From Lyophyllum atratum (taxonomy: Eukaryota > Basidiomycota > Agaricomycetes > Agaricales > Lyophyllaceae), in NCBI GenBank assembly GCA_014905825.1, contig JACGCN010000003.1, positions 620,001-684,000 on the forward strand: a stretch of 64,000 nucleotides of DNA, written 5' to 3'. Positions within the stretch are counted from its first letter, which is position 1, and every line of letters begins with the position of its first letter. Of the stretch, positions 1-11,742 are shown piece after piece. Below the pieces are notes generated by a model. That model had not been told where the DNA came from. It was given only the letters and a program-made list of their open reading frames with translations, and made no database searches. Both the position numbers and the translations under genes were made by a program.

Positions 1-382
1 AAAAAGTGCTCTCAGTCTCGATAGCGTGCAGAACTGTTGTCGACAATGTCAACTCCACAGCAGAATGTGCAGGGGACACGTCGCACGCGGCAACCGGGGT
101 CTCTCTGGTCTTCCAGGCCCTCATCTGGATGCGTTCCCATATCCTAGGGCGCGTACAAGTTATATATGCCATACGTGATCATACCGCCCCCTGCTTATCG
201 GGACACAGGTGCTAAAGCAAGACTTACGCCACGATCTCTAGAGTCAAAGGACGGAGCCGTGACATTGCATCCATGCATAGGGTACACACTTCGATCTCCT
301 TGACTCTAATTGGAACGACTACGGATACACCTGATCTCGAACTCGCTCCCCAACGCCATCCAACGTGTCCCAAAGCCCAATA
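1..382. other. intergenic, no gene seen
   Basis: Left edge of the window up to the stop codon of the first hydrolase. One short open stretch on the plus strand (6-215) has no recognisable motif. I see no supported feature here. Confidence 0.5.
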
Positions 383-1578
383 TTAATATCTCTTCAAATA
401 CTCCAAGAACCACTCAACCGTAGCTCCGAACGCGCCCTCCTTCCCCGCCTTAACCTTAGGATCGCCCAGATCGCCCCGGACGGCAAACCCATGCGTACAC
501 CCCTCGAAATATTCCCTCCTATACCCAGGCGCGAACTTCCCATTGCCCAGGATCTCGTCTGCTTTACTCTGAGCGTCCAGGGGGAATTGAGCGTCGACGA
601 TACAGCTGTTTATCAGGAGAGGCGCTTTCAACGCCGATGCGTATTTCTAGAATGGTGCGGAGTCAAATTTCAAGGCTTATGGTAGATGGTGAGGAGACTC
701 GCCTCGAGGTCGGCGGGGATCTGGAGGAGGGAGGGGTGGGAGGTGGCTGCGACCTTGATGATGTTCTCGAATGCAAGATCGAATACGTACCGGCCTAGTG
801 GATCCAGCCATGAGCACAGTACACGAAAGTCTCGCCTCGAAAATGGTAAACACAGCACTACACACCTCCGAAGCAGTACCCAGTCGCACCAAATGCAACG
901 ACACCCTCCTCTTTCAACGCCTCCACGACCTTGTCAAGAACCGGGCGCGTCTGGGCGGGGCCGTGGCTGTTGATCCATGCCGCGAAGTCGAAATTGACCT
1001 GTTGGAATACGGGTTGGTGTACATGTAGCCTTCTTCGTATGGAATAAGAACAGGTACACCAGGCTCAAGCGCGTCGATGGGGACCCTGTCGCCGTTCAGA
1101 TAGTCTGGCATGACGGTCTACCAAACTCCCCAATCAACGTCCACGTCTCCTCTCATGAACAACATGATCAGGCGCTACCTTGAACCCATTGCGCGCAAAA
1201 TCGTCCACCAAGAGCTGTAGTACCGTACTCGGCATCAGGACTATGACACTCGCTGCAAACCCATAGGGAATTCAAGCGTACTTGTGAATTGGGGAACTCG
1301 ACTCCGAAAGCGTCCGCCAAGAAGAGGATGACCTTGTCTGTTGGGTAGGGGATGGTCGGAATGGCTACGTAGGATTTGACGCCTCCGATGAGATCCCATG
1401 TTCCTGTTTACGTATACAGTGAGCGTGTTATCTTGAAGTAGCCTCAGGTTCTGAATACCTTGGGGAGTTCCTTCGTGGGTAACGCCTGAGCCCAAGCATT
1501 CATGATCAGTTCACTCGAGAAGGTGGTAGTATGTGTGAACGATGCTTCACCTGAAATGCAATCCTTGCACAGACTCAT
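383..1578 (-). CDS. dienelactone hydrolase family protein, copy 1
   Basis: Alpha/beta-hydrolase of the dienelactone hydrolase (DLH/AIM2-like) family, which opens lactone or ester bonds; the substrate cannot be told from sequence. The start at 1578 gives [10 protein letters not shown], followed by [10 protein letters not shown], the usual fungal N-terminus. Later exons encode the strand with [10 protein letters not shown], the nucleophile elbow GATGYCFGG (catalytic Cys), and the C-terminal [11 protein letters not shown] with the catalytic His. At least seven exons are joined by short introns. One intron (647-702) has a GC donor (GCGAGT) and contains an in-frame stop, so it must be spliced. Copy 2 at 4339-5490 is a clear paralogue with the same gene structure, and a GST lies between them. 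I see no disabling lesion. The family call is firm; the physiological role is unknown. Confidence 0.85.
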
Positions 1579-2174
1579 GATGAGAAGTGGAGTTGAGTCA
1601 ACCCCGGTGCTTCTGAGGCGCTTTAGAGGATTTTGACCTCACGCTTGGGTCGGCACGGCATTCTTACGCACACCACTCGGCGAGGTGGGACATGGGAATC
1701 TTGATCGAGGCGTCGCATGATTTGATAGGACATGTAACTTGAATGTGTGCTTCGGAAGTCTAACCGCGTCGACCATGAGCTTTTGACAAATATCATCTGA
1801 CATGGTTAGTATGGGAAGGAAGAGCGAACTTGGGTGCACCGTGGACGTACGCAAAAGTGATGCGTTTCAGTTCCCAGCAGATGCAATCTCTTCAGAAGCT
1901 GACCGTGAATGAAACGCAGTCGCAGTCATTTTGGCGGCGAGAGATGATTGGAGAGATCGCCAGTGCATGCGGATTCAAGGCATACCAAACTGATCGTGCC
2001 ACAGCAATGAATCATGTAAACCTGAGTCCCGTGGGTTAGGATTCCATGGCGCTGCAAAGTATCAACTTCCTAAGCTCGAACCTCACGTCGATCAACTGAG
2101 TCCTATAGGAAATGATAGAACAGAGATGAACCCCCGTTAAGATACACACTACGGTACATAGACAACGGGTAAAT
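1579..2174. other. intergenic between DLH copy 1 and GST, no gene seen
   Basis: Only short open frames without family resemblance. It probably holds the promoter of the minus-strand hydrolase and the 3' region of the GST. Confidence 0.45.
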
Positions 2175-3050
2175 TCAAGCAGTGCTCTTGACTCCAGCAT
2201 TGGCGGACACCCAAGACGGCCTAGACGATATATCCTTGAACCATCTGCGAAGAGGGACTCGATTTCATAACCGGACAAGGCGAATTCATGATGTCACTCA
2301 CCTCGCGACATTAGGCTTTGTCTCCATAATGTTGCTTCCGATGTCTCCAAGCTTGGTGCCGTAGGGCAGGTGGAATAGATCAGCCAGTGTAAGTTCCTAG
2401 AGCTCGATATAAACGATTGGACGCTGGATGGAACGAGGCGTGACGTACATCGCCGGCGAGGTATTTCTGCTTGCTTAAGATCACGTCGTACGCGTCCAGC
2501 TTAGCATCGAGCTTCTTGAGGTTGTCCTCGTAGACAGCTTCGGCGGGGTCCTGCCCAAAATAACTGATACCAACAGCGTACCATCAGGGTCGAATTATTT
2601 GGATCGAACTTAATGTACTTACGGTTTGATCAGCTTCTCGGAGATTGCAGCTCCAGCGTAGGGATCGAAGTTATTCTGTTCAATGGAGGCAGCCTGTTCG
2701 AAAATGGCTCTCTCCTTGAAATTCGTAGGGATTAACTTCGTTCCTTGGTCCGCATACTTCGTGGCGATGTAGCGGCAGATAGCGCGGCTTTCGTACAAAA
2801 TGAAGCCGTCGTCGTCCTGTAGTCGTGAGGCATTTGTTCGTAGCTGTATAACCATCTAAAGAAACCACGTGCCACTCACGATGACAGGAACTTGGCCGAA
2901 GGGCTGCTTCGCTCGGAATTCAGGAGACTTGTGTTCGCCGTTCGCGATATCGGGTACGATCAACTGGAAAGGTACTCCCTTCTCCATGAGCACAGTTCCA
3001 ACGCGCTGCGTGCAAGAGAAAAGTGGAGAGCCGTAGAGTTTGAGGACCAT
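2175..3050 (-). CDS. glutathione S-transferase
   Basis: Cytosolic glutathione transferase that conjugates glutathione to electrophiles. The start at 3050 gives MVLKLYGSPLFSCTQRV, a thioredoxin-fold N-terminus with the typical Ser/Cys region. It is followed by the cis-Pro segment FGQVPVI and the glutathione-binding DGFILYESRAICRYIA. The helical C-terminal domain includes KLDAYDVILSKQKYLAGD, LADLFHLPYG and WFKDISSRPSW, ending VKSTA at the stop at 2175. I count about five exons with standard introns. The length of roughly 215 residues fits the phi/theta-like fungal class. It sits between two dienelactone hydrolases, an arrangement that could suit detoxification of aromatic breakdown products (inference). 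Family confident, class less so. Confidence 0.88.
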
Positions 3051-4338
3051 TGTGAGAGGATTGAGGCGATGAGATAAGAGGCGTATCCGTTGGGATGCCA
3101 TTACACTGTCGTTTGGTCGAGTCTTTATACCTCACAGACCGCTGGGGTCTCATTATCCGGAAGAACGCAGGTTTCGATTCTTCTGAGTCAATGTAAGAGC
3201 GTAAGCGTTACCAATGACCACGATTTCCTCCTGCGGCGTTGAATCAAGTCCGGGAAAGAAGCACGCGAGGATTTGTATTGAGTCCCGCAGCCACCGGGAC
3301 CCGTCCAGGTCCTAGGGGATGATCCCCAATGAACGAGCGAAGCGTAGTGAAGCACCCATTCAATACCAAAGTTCGGGAATACTTCTCACAGCCTAACCGT
3401 GAAAGCCGTTCCAAAAAGCAGGAGTCGTAACGGAAGAAACCGGAGAGGCATCCTGGGGACCGTGCTTAGCGGGGAATGTGAGTCACGTTGCTAGCGACCC
3501 AAGTACGAGTCGATGCATGTCTGGGGCGGAAGAACGTTTCAAGTCAGCGAGGTACTGGCCGGGTGCTATCGCAGCTGGCTTCGTAGGAGGACGTTGGGGG
3601 ATGGTGGAGATGTTGGGGTGATTGGCGCTCAAACGCAGGGTCAGCAAATGCCCGTGAGCGACGGACGAGGCGCAAACATTTGACGCAGCTTATGTCTGCT
3701 TGGGAGCCTGCTTCATACGTTTTCGGTCTGGAGGTTTGGTTTGCCAGGGAGACGTCAAACAGCTGGATGAAGGAGGCTGAACTTTTCGGGGTCGGATATG
3801 ACAGGTCGAGGTCGTCTGCAGATCGTGGAATGGCCAGAAAGAGAGAATCCAGGACTCATGAGACCGTGGGTTTGACGATGGGCCTATCGATGGCTCTGGT
3901 TGACCAGTTACCAGCCTCTAGCCAACAAAAACAAGTGCAACCAGACATGAGTACAGGTTTGACATAGATTGATCATGTAACCAGCCTAGGGCTACTGGTG
4001 GTATGATTGACATATCGAGAAGTGGTATCGGGTCCGCTGATACAAAGAGATCGCTGAAGCGGACCAATTGTGCAGAAAGGGAGAAGAACGCTGTGGGGAC
4101 AAGTGGCACAGGATGCAAGGGAGGGTTGGATTGAAATGGCGCAAGTCCGTTTCGGGACTGCCCGGAATCGTGACTATCACCAATTTCGAGTCGTTCACTG
4201 TTCATAATCATGTCAGGATACATGTCGTATGTCTGGTTCATCGATCTCTCATGCATTCGCACCGTTGGATTGATCCAATGGGTAGTTCATTCTGCAATAA
4301 TATATATCCGGGATATAGCTTCCGTTTATTTCTTCCCT
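3051..4338. other. 1.3 kb without a supported gene
   Basis: Several open frames of about 95-115 codons occur on both strands, but they overlap each other, lack motifs and look like chance. I considered a relic of rRNA or a transposon around 3240-3900 and could not support either. It holds the GST promoter at its left end. Confidence 0.4.
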
Positions 4339-5490
4339 CTACAAATACTTCATGAACCACTCGACGGTGGCCTTGAATGCCCCCTCCTTTCCAGCCTTGA
4401 CCTTGGGATCGCTCAAGTCGCCACGGACTGCAAATCCATGAGTGCATCCGTCAAAGTACTCACGTTTGTAACCAGGTGCGAATTTCCCGTCGCCGAGGAT
4501 CTCATCAGCTTTGGTCTGGGCATCCGGAGGGAATTGCTGGTCGACGGTGCAGCTGTTGATGAGAAGAGGCGCTTTCGAGGTCGCCGCGTATTTCTGGATT
4601 GGCGTATTGTCAGTGGGAAAAAATATACTGAAGTTTTTTGATAGGCTCGCCTCAAGATCAGTGGGGACCTGGAGAAGTGAGGGATGAGAGGTGGCTGCGA
4701 CTTTGATAATGTTCTCGAAGCCCAGATCGAATACATAGCGACCTATTGGGCGCGCAGAAATCATGTAAAATTTCCTTGTCAGAATAGCAAAAGTGATACA
4801 CACCTCCCAGGCAATATCCAGTAGCGGCGAATGCAACAACACCCTCCTCCTTCAACGCAGTTATAACCTTCTCGAGAGGTGGGCGAGTCTTGTCGGCTCC
4901 ATGGTTTACGAACCATTTACCGATGTCAAATTCGCTCTGTTGAGAATCGAGACTTAAGACTTCGAATGTTTGCAATACATGACATAAAGCTTACGCCGGG
5001 GTTCAAAGCATCGACAGGGATAGGGTCATCGTTCAAGTAGTCTGGGACGATGGTCTATGAAGCGCTCCATTTAGTCACAAAACTACTTCCAATGAACGAT
5101 ATGCATACCCTGAAACCATTGCGAGCAAAATCATCAGCCAAGAGCTGTAGGGCCCTGGATCAGAGTTAAGGCGACAGATCTATAGGATGTTAGATACTTG
5201 TGCATTGAGAAGTTGGACTCCGAAGACATCGGTCAAAAATAGGACGACCTTGTCCTTAGGGTAATCGATGGCGGGAGTGGCAACGTAGGATTTGACACCA
5301 CCAATTTCCTCCCATTTTCCTGTTCGTAGCATCAATCTTATCAGATCATCGCTTTCAGGGTGTAGTGCGACTTGAATACCTTCGGGAGTTCCGTCGTGGG
5401 TGACGCCTGCACATTATTAGTCGATAGAAACTTGGAAGACCGTAGAATGATCGCAGCTTTACCAGAGATACAGTCTTTGCAGAAACTCAT
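4339..5490 (-). CDS. dienelactone hydrolase family protein, copy 2
   Basis: Paralogue of the hydrolase at 383-1578. The start at 5490 gives MSFCKDCISG; the next exon starts GVTHDGTPEGI. Conserved blocks are LVPDYLNDD-like strand residues, SEFDIGKWFVNHGADKTRPP, the nucleophile elbow AATGYCLGG (Cys) and [11 protein letters not shown] (His), ending KATVEWFMKYL. The intron at 4594-4650 matches the GC-donor intron of copy 1 in position (donor GCGAGC). It is 57 nt with no in-frame stop, so an unspliced read-through isoform is possible on paper. The gene appears complete. Divergence from copy 1 is moderate, so the duplication is not recent. Function within the family is unassigned. Confidence 0.87.
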
Positions 5491-6193
5491 GATGGAGATG
5501 GGGATATAAGATGGGGATATATGGGACGATAGTCTGCGAGTTCTGACTTTTTAACTAATTTTCCACTTTTGTAAGCTTGCTTACAAAAATACGGAAACAA
5601 AATCAGAGGATGTGAACGCGTGAACTTAGAGCACTGGAAACGCCATAATCGCGCGTTTCTCATTGGATAGATGATGGATGCAACGGGGTGGTCGGCATAT
5701 CTGCCGACGACGTCACTGTGATTTGATGAAAATAGGTCAGCAACAGAGCTCGAGCTCGGTAATGCTTCCGTCAAGCCATGGCAATACGCGATACTGCATC
5801 GTTATCTGACTAAACTACTGACAAACGTTCTTTGCACTCTTGGAGGGAACGTAGAACTTGAAGCGTTGAAGGGAAGAGAATGAACATGTCAAATAATGTA
5901 CTGTACAGCCCGGCCAATAAGCAACGAAAAAATGGATGAACCATTTTAGAGTCTGGTAGTAAATTTAGATATAGCCGCTGGCAAATGTCTGCGTGATATC
6001 TTTGACATAGATGAAGGTGTCACTCAAGATGTGATTCCGCGAAGCATTTACATTACTTGGCAAACCACCAAATCCATAGAATATCCGCCTTGACGTTTCT
6101 AACGATCATCATTTCGACATACAGTAACAGCTAAAGCGAAATGTCACAACACATAGTACGTTGTTGCAGGTATCAAGCAAGTATAGTGCTTAA
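5491..6193. other. intergenic, no gene seen
   Basis: About 700 bp between the hydrolase promoter and the 3' end of the decayed reductase. AT content rises near 5880-6190. No motif or repeat recognised. Confidence 0.45.
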
Positions 6194-7768
6194 TTAGTCG
6201 TTCGCCACAAGGATGACACTCTTTCCCATATTTTCACCTTTCTGAACAGCAAGAATGGCCTCTCCAGCATGTTCCAAGCCTTCCGTGACGTCTTCCAAAT
6301 ATCGGAATCGCCATGAGCAACCATCGCCGGAATCCGTTTCTTCGAAATTGGACCTATGTTTCTCCTGCAGGCTGGAGACCATGAAGCCGAACAGATGTAT
6401 TTCTTTGATACATATGTTCCATAAATTCTAGAAGGGCTATCAGCATCAATATCGCAGGATATCTATAGTAAAGACTTGCTGCGATCGGCCTATGCCCTTC
6501 GTTGTACCAAGATCATGCCGCATTCTATGAATCGAGCATGACGGGCCGCAAAATCCAAGGCTATTTCTAAAGTTTCTCCCCCGACGTGGTCCCAGTATCT
6601 ACCATAACTTGGGGTGACGAGCATCCGGTAAGTCTGATATAGAAACTCACATATTGACGGGACCCTCCTTCTCGAGAATTTGGCGCGTGCCGGTTGTTTT
6701 GTAATTGAAGGCGATATCCGCACCAATGTCTTTCATGGACTTGACCTTGTCGTCAAAACCGGCGGAAGCGATTACCTTGAGGCCATCGCGCTTTGCAAGT
6801 TGAATGACCAACCTAACAATTTTCTCAGCGTAAAATGTGCCGTTCAAGTTCCGGGACAATTGTCAACTCACGCTCCGACCGGTCCTGGAAGGTAACAGAA
6901 AGGAGGTGGGTAGATAGTCCCGGACTCAGCGGATTGAACAATACCTGCTCCAGTTGTCACGAAAACTACGTCTCCCTGTCAGATAAACTAGTTAGCATGC
7001 TACTGCACTGGGTCCTTCCTGGTGCTGACCTTGGTTGGCTTGGCATATTCTTTCCACCCATAGACTGCCGGTCTGCCCTTCACATCGAAACAAATCAAAA
7101 AAACCATCGCAGCAAGGCAAGTGATCCGCATACCTGGCATTCCAAGAATACCGACATACAGAGACCATGGAAGTTTTTCTTCGTCCTTAATCAGGCGCAA
7201 CGAAGATACGTCCTTTATGACATCATATTCTTGGAATTCTAGGTCATCGCCGTGAGCGACAATTGTAGATGAAGGTAAAATCATGGACGAACCATAATAT
7301 CCATAAAGATGATCTCCGGCGTGGAAGGCGAGATCCTCGGAAGGGATGACAACACCGACTCCGAAAGAGGGGATCCTTTTAGATGGGGCATAAGCAAACT
7401 AAACCATGACTGCACACGGTCAGTTGAAACAGACTTACGGCTGTCCTATCGTGAACTTATGCTTAAAACGACATTCAGCTCCGTGGATAAAGATCTTTCT
7501 GGCATGAGCTCCTACATGGTACACAGGACCACTCATCAAGACCCGCATCGCTGGTCAATAGACAAGACAAGCATCTTGATGAGGACTCCACCGTGGAGCG
7601 GAACATTATCCAGATCAATCGTCTAGGTGGCACCATACGTGGTTGTTTTCCCGGGGATGGGGTATCCTGAATCTGGCCATTAGTTTCAATATCAGTACCA
7701 AAACGAATCAGTTTACCGCTAGCCAAAGTTTCCTGGAAGATTAGACGTCCATTGCGAGTAGGAGTCAT
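6194..7768 (-). pseudogene. decayed medium-chain reductase (prostaglandin/LTB4 reductase-like)
   Basis: Homologue of zinc-independent medium-chain dehydrogenase/reductases (PTGR1/LTB4DH, CurA-like), which reduce enone double bonds with NADPH. The start MTPTRNGRLIFQ is at 7768. Recognisable blocks are GYPIPGKTTTYGAT, IDLDNVPLHGGVLIKML, LPWSLYVGILGMPG, GDVVFVTTGAG, DGLKVIASAGFDDKVKSM, YWDHVGGETLEIALDF and a good C-terminus, GFMVSSLQEKH...GKSVILVAND. Three lesions break it: an in-frame TAG at 7623-7625 where Gln is expected, a one-base shift near 7551-7557 within the LSIDPAMR region, and another shift near 6507-6514 after CGMI. Splice signals are otherwise well kept, so decay looks recent. Sequencing error cannot be excluded for one lesion but is unlikely for three. 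Confidence 0.72.
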
Positions 7769-8720
7769 TGAGAGTCAAGCTATCGAATTTAAGAATGGAT
7801 GTTGGACCAGGATCTATGCATTTCCCATAACTTTATACTCCAGCCTTGATGCTGAGTGTCGCATGACTAAACCCATTCCATATTGATAGGTCTGCGTGCG
7901 TGGTTCCGGAGCGGGGGTTATGCTGAGGAACACCCATTCGCGTCACGCTACATCATATGTTTGTATCGCGTACCTCCTGCGTCGTTACTCAGGCTGACGT
8001 TGGGCTGACGCGTAGTAGGCGAACCGGACCGATCCAAAATTCATGTCTAGTGTCCAATGGTGAGAGTATACGCGTTCCTGAAGTAAACCTAGTAAGGCGG
8101 GTCTCCATCGCTATTTTCGTCAGATTGAACGACGTAACCATCAAGGGTCATGACCGGTCATGGCCGGTCGAGAGAGTCAAGGAGGAAACGGATCGTTTGT
8201 AGCAAGTTCGTAGCGGAAGAGCCACTTTGAACCCCCGTTCATTTGAAAGCATTTTGTATTATTTGCTCTCACTGCTTTCCCACAACCATTCAGACCATCA
8301 CATACCACCGCCATCTTGACATCGTCTTTTCTCTGTTACTTACCACCCCTTGCTTATTTCTCGAGGAAAGCCATTCTACGCGAATCATGGGACCCCAGGT
8401 GGGTGCTTCGTTTGGTACCATTCAGCCAAACCCTCAGTCGACCAACTGCCTTCAGTCCCTGAGTTAAGCCCTGTAATATGGTTACTTTCGAAACCCTCGC
8501 AGCGTCTGCAGCACGCGATTGGCGGGAACGACAGCTTTTTCAGAGACTTAGACGCCCGTATCCGCCATAAGTGTCACCATGATCTGCTAGTACTTACCAG
8601 GACCGTATAGTACCCGACAGTAACATTTACCATTCAATACTATGGGCCAGCTAACTCGAAGCGGCTGCAACCACGATAGTGTCACGTACCGTTGCTCTCG
8701 CTCGTCGACGACCCTAGGAT
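7769..8720. other. intergenic, no gene seen
   Basis: Nearly 1 kb with only short open frames lacking motifs. Small imperfect repeats of a GACCGGTCATGGCCGGTC type occur near 8151-8170. Nothing else could be supported. Confidence 0.4.
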
Positions 8721-8999
8721 CTGTCAGACTACTGGAGTGGAAAATCGGGATAAGGATCATGGTCAGATATTAATCCATAGTTGTCTCGTGGAAGTATAAT
8801 CTCAGGGTGTATCCTGTGTGCACCCGGCCACCCTCTGAAAGAGCCTCTGCGTTCGACTCGGATCAGGAACCTGGATTGATTAGATACTGGTCAACGTTAC
8901 CTCAAGCGTTGAAGTTGTATCACCCTTTTTAATCACCACCTCGACCATGCTCGCTTGGATTCTGCTAGTTGCTCCTGCCGTCTTGGCCCCGTCCTGTTC
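8721..8999 (+). repeat. direct repeat copy A: promoter plus signal-peptide start of the secreted gene
   Basis: This block matches 9045-9346 with small changes and indels. It includes the upstream region (for example GAAAGAGCCTCTGCGTTCGA) and a start codon at 8947 encoding MLAWILLVAPAVLAPSC. After that the reading frame departs from the intact gene. It is a truncated 5' duplicate that keeps promoter and secretion signal but no mature domain. Confidence 0.85.
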
Positions 9000-9044
9000 G
9001 GAAACCAGAGTTACAATCCTCACAGGCGTTTTTCTTGGTGGAAC

Positions 9045-9346
9045 CTGTCAAACTACTAGAATGAAAAATCGGGATAAGGATCATGGTCAGATATCAGTCC
9101 ATGCGCCTCCTTGTTGTCTCGTGGAAGTATAATCTCAGGGCGGGTGTATCCTGTGTGCAACCAGCCACCCTCTGAAAGAGCCTCTGCGTTCGACTCGGAT
9201 CAGGAACCTGGATTTACTTAAATACTGGTCAGCGTTTGAAACCTCAAGCGTTGAAGTTGTATCACCCTCACTTGATCCATCACCTCCTCGATCATGCTAG
9301 CTTGGATTCTGCTGGTCGCTGCTGCCATTTTGGCCCCGTCCTGTTC
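9045..9346 (+). repeat. direct repeat copy B: promoter and signal peptide of the intact gene
   Basis: Partner of the block at 8721-8999, about 324 bp downstream. It leads directly into the intact secreted-protein gene with ATG at 9294. Shared sequence ends just after the signal peptide at CCCCGTCCTGTTC. Confidence 0.85.
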
Positions 9347-10015
9347 TGCGAAGCCCGTCGTGACCCCAACGCCTGAGAACTTTGACCCGAAATGCGGAGA
9401 AGGGATGCAGACCGGCTTCGAGATGGATACCTTCCAGTACAATGTGCCGGCCGAGAAATTCTTCGAGAAAATGGGGACGTACTTCAACTCCGAGTGGTAT
9501 GTAAGTATTACCTATTGAGAACTTGCCTATTTTGATGTACATGATGTTCTTTTGCTAACAACGTCGTCAATAGATTGGCCCTCTCCTTGAATCGACCGGG
9601 GAGGATGACACCGTTGGAGCCACACGCAGCGGTGAATTCAATGGCACCTATTTCCGAGAGCGGTTGGTGGACTTTAGCAAGTCACCCGACCGACTGATGC
9701 ACCGCTTTACTCTCGACAACGGCCCAATCGCCTTCGGGACCGTCATGTACGCCTCATACACCGAGGAAATGGTGGTTCTGAGCATCTGCGGGGGGACTGC
9801 GACGTTCATTAGCTTCAACGATGTTTACTGCGCAGAAGATGGTCCCGCGGCGTACAATATCTATCACCGCGCCCGACGTCTGTTGATGGATAAGTTGGCA
9901 GATGATCTGGGGGCGTTGATTTTCTCCGGGACATGCCCAAGCGGTAAGTGTAGTCAGCTCCATGCCATGTCATCGGTCATTTTGCTCATCTTCTATTATA
10001 TGCACAGGACGATGA
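9294..10015 (+). CDS. secreted hypothetical protein (possible SRPBCC-like fold)
   Basis: The start at 9294 gives a clear signal peptide, MLAWILLVAAAILAPSCSA. Exon 1 continues FDPKCGEGMQTGFEMDTFQY to about 9501. After a short intron ending near 9572, exon 2 encodes IGPLLESTGEDDTVGATRSG, EFNGTYFRERLVDF, and later LSICGGTATFISFNDVYC. A second intron (about 9944-10007) would place the stop at 10015; without splicing the frame runs to 10140. Cys residues at both ends of the mature chain suggest disulfides. The GATRSGEF...ERL pattern resembles the ligand-cavity SRPBCC fold, but that is a tentative impression. The promoter and leader are duplicated just upstream. I do not know its function. Confidence 0.65.
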
Positions 10016-10347
10016 TCCGGGACCATCATCGCTTCCTGAAAGAAAAGGAATTGTGGCAAATAACACGAAGACGTAGCTTTAGATATTTTTTGCCGTATAG
10101 TTTGTATGTTGGCGAAGACAATTGGAAGACAAAGCCTTGAGTACTTAGAGCAGATTAGATTAGATCAGTCAAAACGTAATTTCAGCTCCGCAACACCTCC
10201 TCCTTCTGACTCTCCTTCAATTATTATGACTCTCTAACGCTACCTGTGATCCCGCTCTTCATTTGGTTAGACTCTTATTTCGACATCTAATTCTTGACCG
10301 AGCTCCCCACCTTCATCAGCACCCCTTAAGCACTCAGCACGTTGACC

Positions 10348-11466
10348 ATGGAGGTCCCTGTCCCAATTCCCACTCAAAACACAAGTAGCGAGCAGCCTGC
10401 ACCACGCAACACATCAAAGAATCCTCCGAAAAAGCCTGAACAAGGTCAGAAACAGGGTGGTGGTAGCAAACAGAGTGGCGCCGCGAATCAGAAACCAGCT
10501 GGGAAGCTGCGGGGACTGGAGAAGGATTCGCCTGCGGTGCGGCTATCGAAGACACTCTCGTGGCTCCTGCGTCATGGTGCTAAGGGCGAAGGTCTCCCTA
10601 TGCGCCCTGATGGGTATGTCAATGTCACCGACCTCGTAAGTTTGTCTTCTCCCGGGTCTTAGAGAGTGCCCTGATCAGGTGGGATTGCGATCTGGCTAGT
10701 TGGCGAATCCAAAGATGAAGGGCCAGGGGTTGGACCTTGCGGGTTTGCAGGAGATTGTGAAGGCGGATTTGAAGAAGAGATATGATTTAATGGAGGACGC
10801 GGAGGCGGCTTGGTGGATACGAGCTAATCAGGGCCATTCTATCAAGGTGTGCTCATTATTTTCGGCCTCTTCTATAGCTTCCCTAACTAAGTGCTCATAT
10901 AGACGATTAAATTGGATCTCAAGCCGATACTTTCCGTAGCGGATATACCGACAGGCGTCGCCGTTCATGGAACGTCGAAGAAGGCTTGGGAGCTGATCTG
11001 TGAGTGTTTGAACAATCGTCATTTGCTGCTATCCTCATTTCTAGCACTTCTATTTAGCTAAGGAAGGTTTATCCAAGATGAAACGAAATCACATCCATCT
11101 CGCGCAAGGCGTTCCCGGGAACAACGTCATAAGCGGTAAGGACTTAGCGCTTGCCCTTGTCTCCAGCCACCTGATGAGTGTTTCTGCTACATTACAGGCA
11201 TGCGAAATTCATCGCAAATCTTGATCTTCATTGATGTCCAGAAAGCCCTCGACGCTGGCATAGAGTTCCATTTTTCTGACAACGGCGTCGTCCTGACGGA
11301 GGGTAACGAAGCAGGAATCCTTGCTTCTGAGTTTTTCCAGAGAGTGGAAGATGCGAAACGTGCTGCTCTTCCTGGGTGGGAAGGAACGAGCAAAGTGTCT
11401 GCAGAGTCCGTGGAAACCGTGACTATCTCACCAACAGTATCCACACCCGTGTCTGCGTCTGAATAA
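10348..11466 (+). CDS. TPT1: tRNA 2'-phosphotransferase
   Basis: Tpt1/KptA family enzyme. It removes the splice-junction 2'-phosphate from ligated tRNA by transfer to NAD+, the last step of fungal tRNA splicing. ATG at 10348 (MEVPVPIPTQNTSS) opens a low-complexity basic N-terminal extension of about 65 residues. Then come the hallmark blocks: VRLSKTLSWLLRHGA, LPMRPDGYVNVTDL, WWIRANQGHSIK, ADIPTGVAVHGTSKKAWELI, MKRNHIHLAQG and SQILIFIDVQKALDAG. The Arg/His residues expected for NAD+ and phosphate binding are present. At least five exons; stop at 11466. The C-terminal tail is Ser/Thr-rich. Family and role are confident. Confidence 0.93.
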
Positions 11467-11742
11467 GCTGGAAGTACGGCATCATCTGTATTCCTTTCGG
11501 ATTCGGCGTGAACAAAAGACCCCGAATATGCTGTACAACAGGCAACTGCGTTTCCTCAACTTAGAACGCGTCGCCCGTTGTCGTTATCCACAGAATTTGA
11601 ATTTCGATTATCTTGGCGACGAACGTCATGTGACGACTATATTTCTGTTGCCACTGCCGAGCCTCAAGTCAACCACGACGATTACACCAGTTTACACGAG
11701 CAGAGCGGCCTCCGCGCGCTCCTCCGACATTCCTTTAAGTTC

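Noticed and set aside
3230..3560. Possible rRNA fragment or transposon relic
   Set aside because: Some words looked rRNA-like, but no conserved rRNA helix or universal sequence could be matched.
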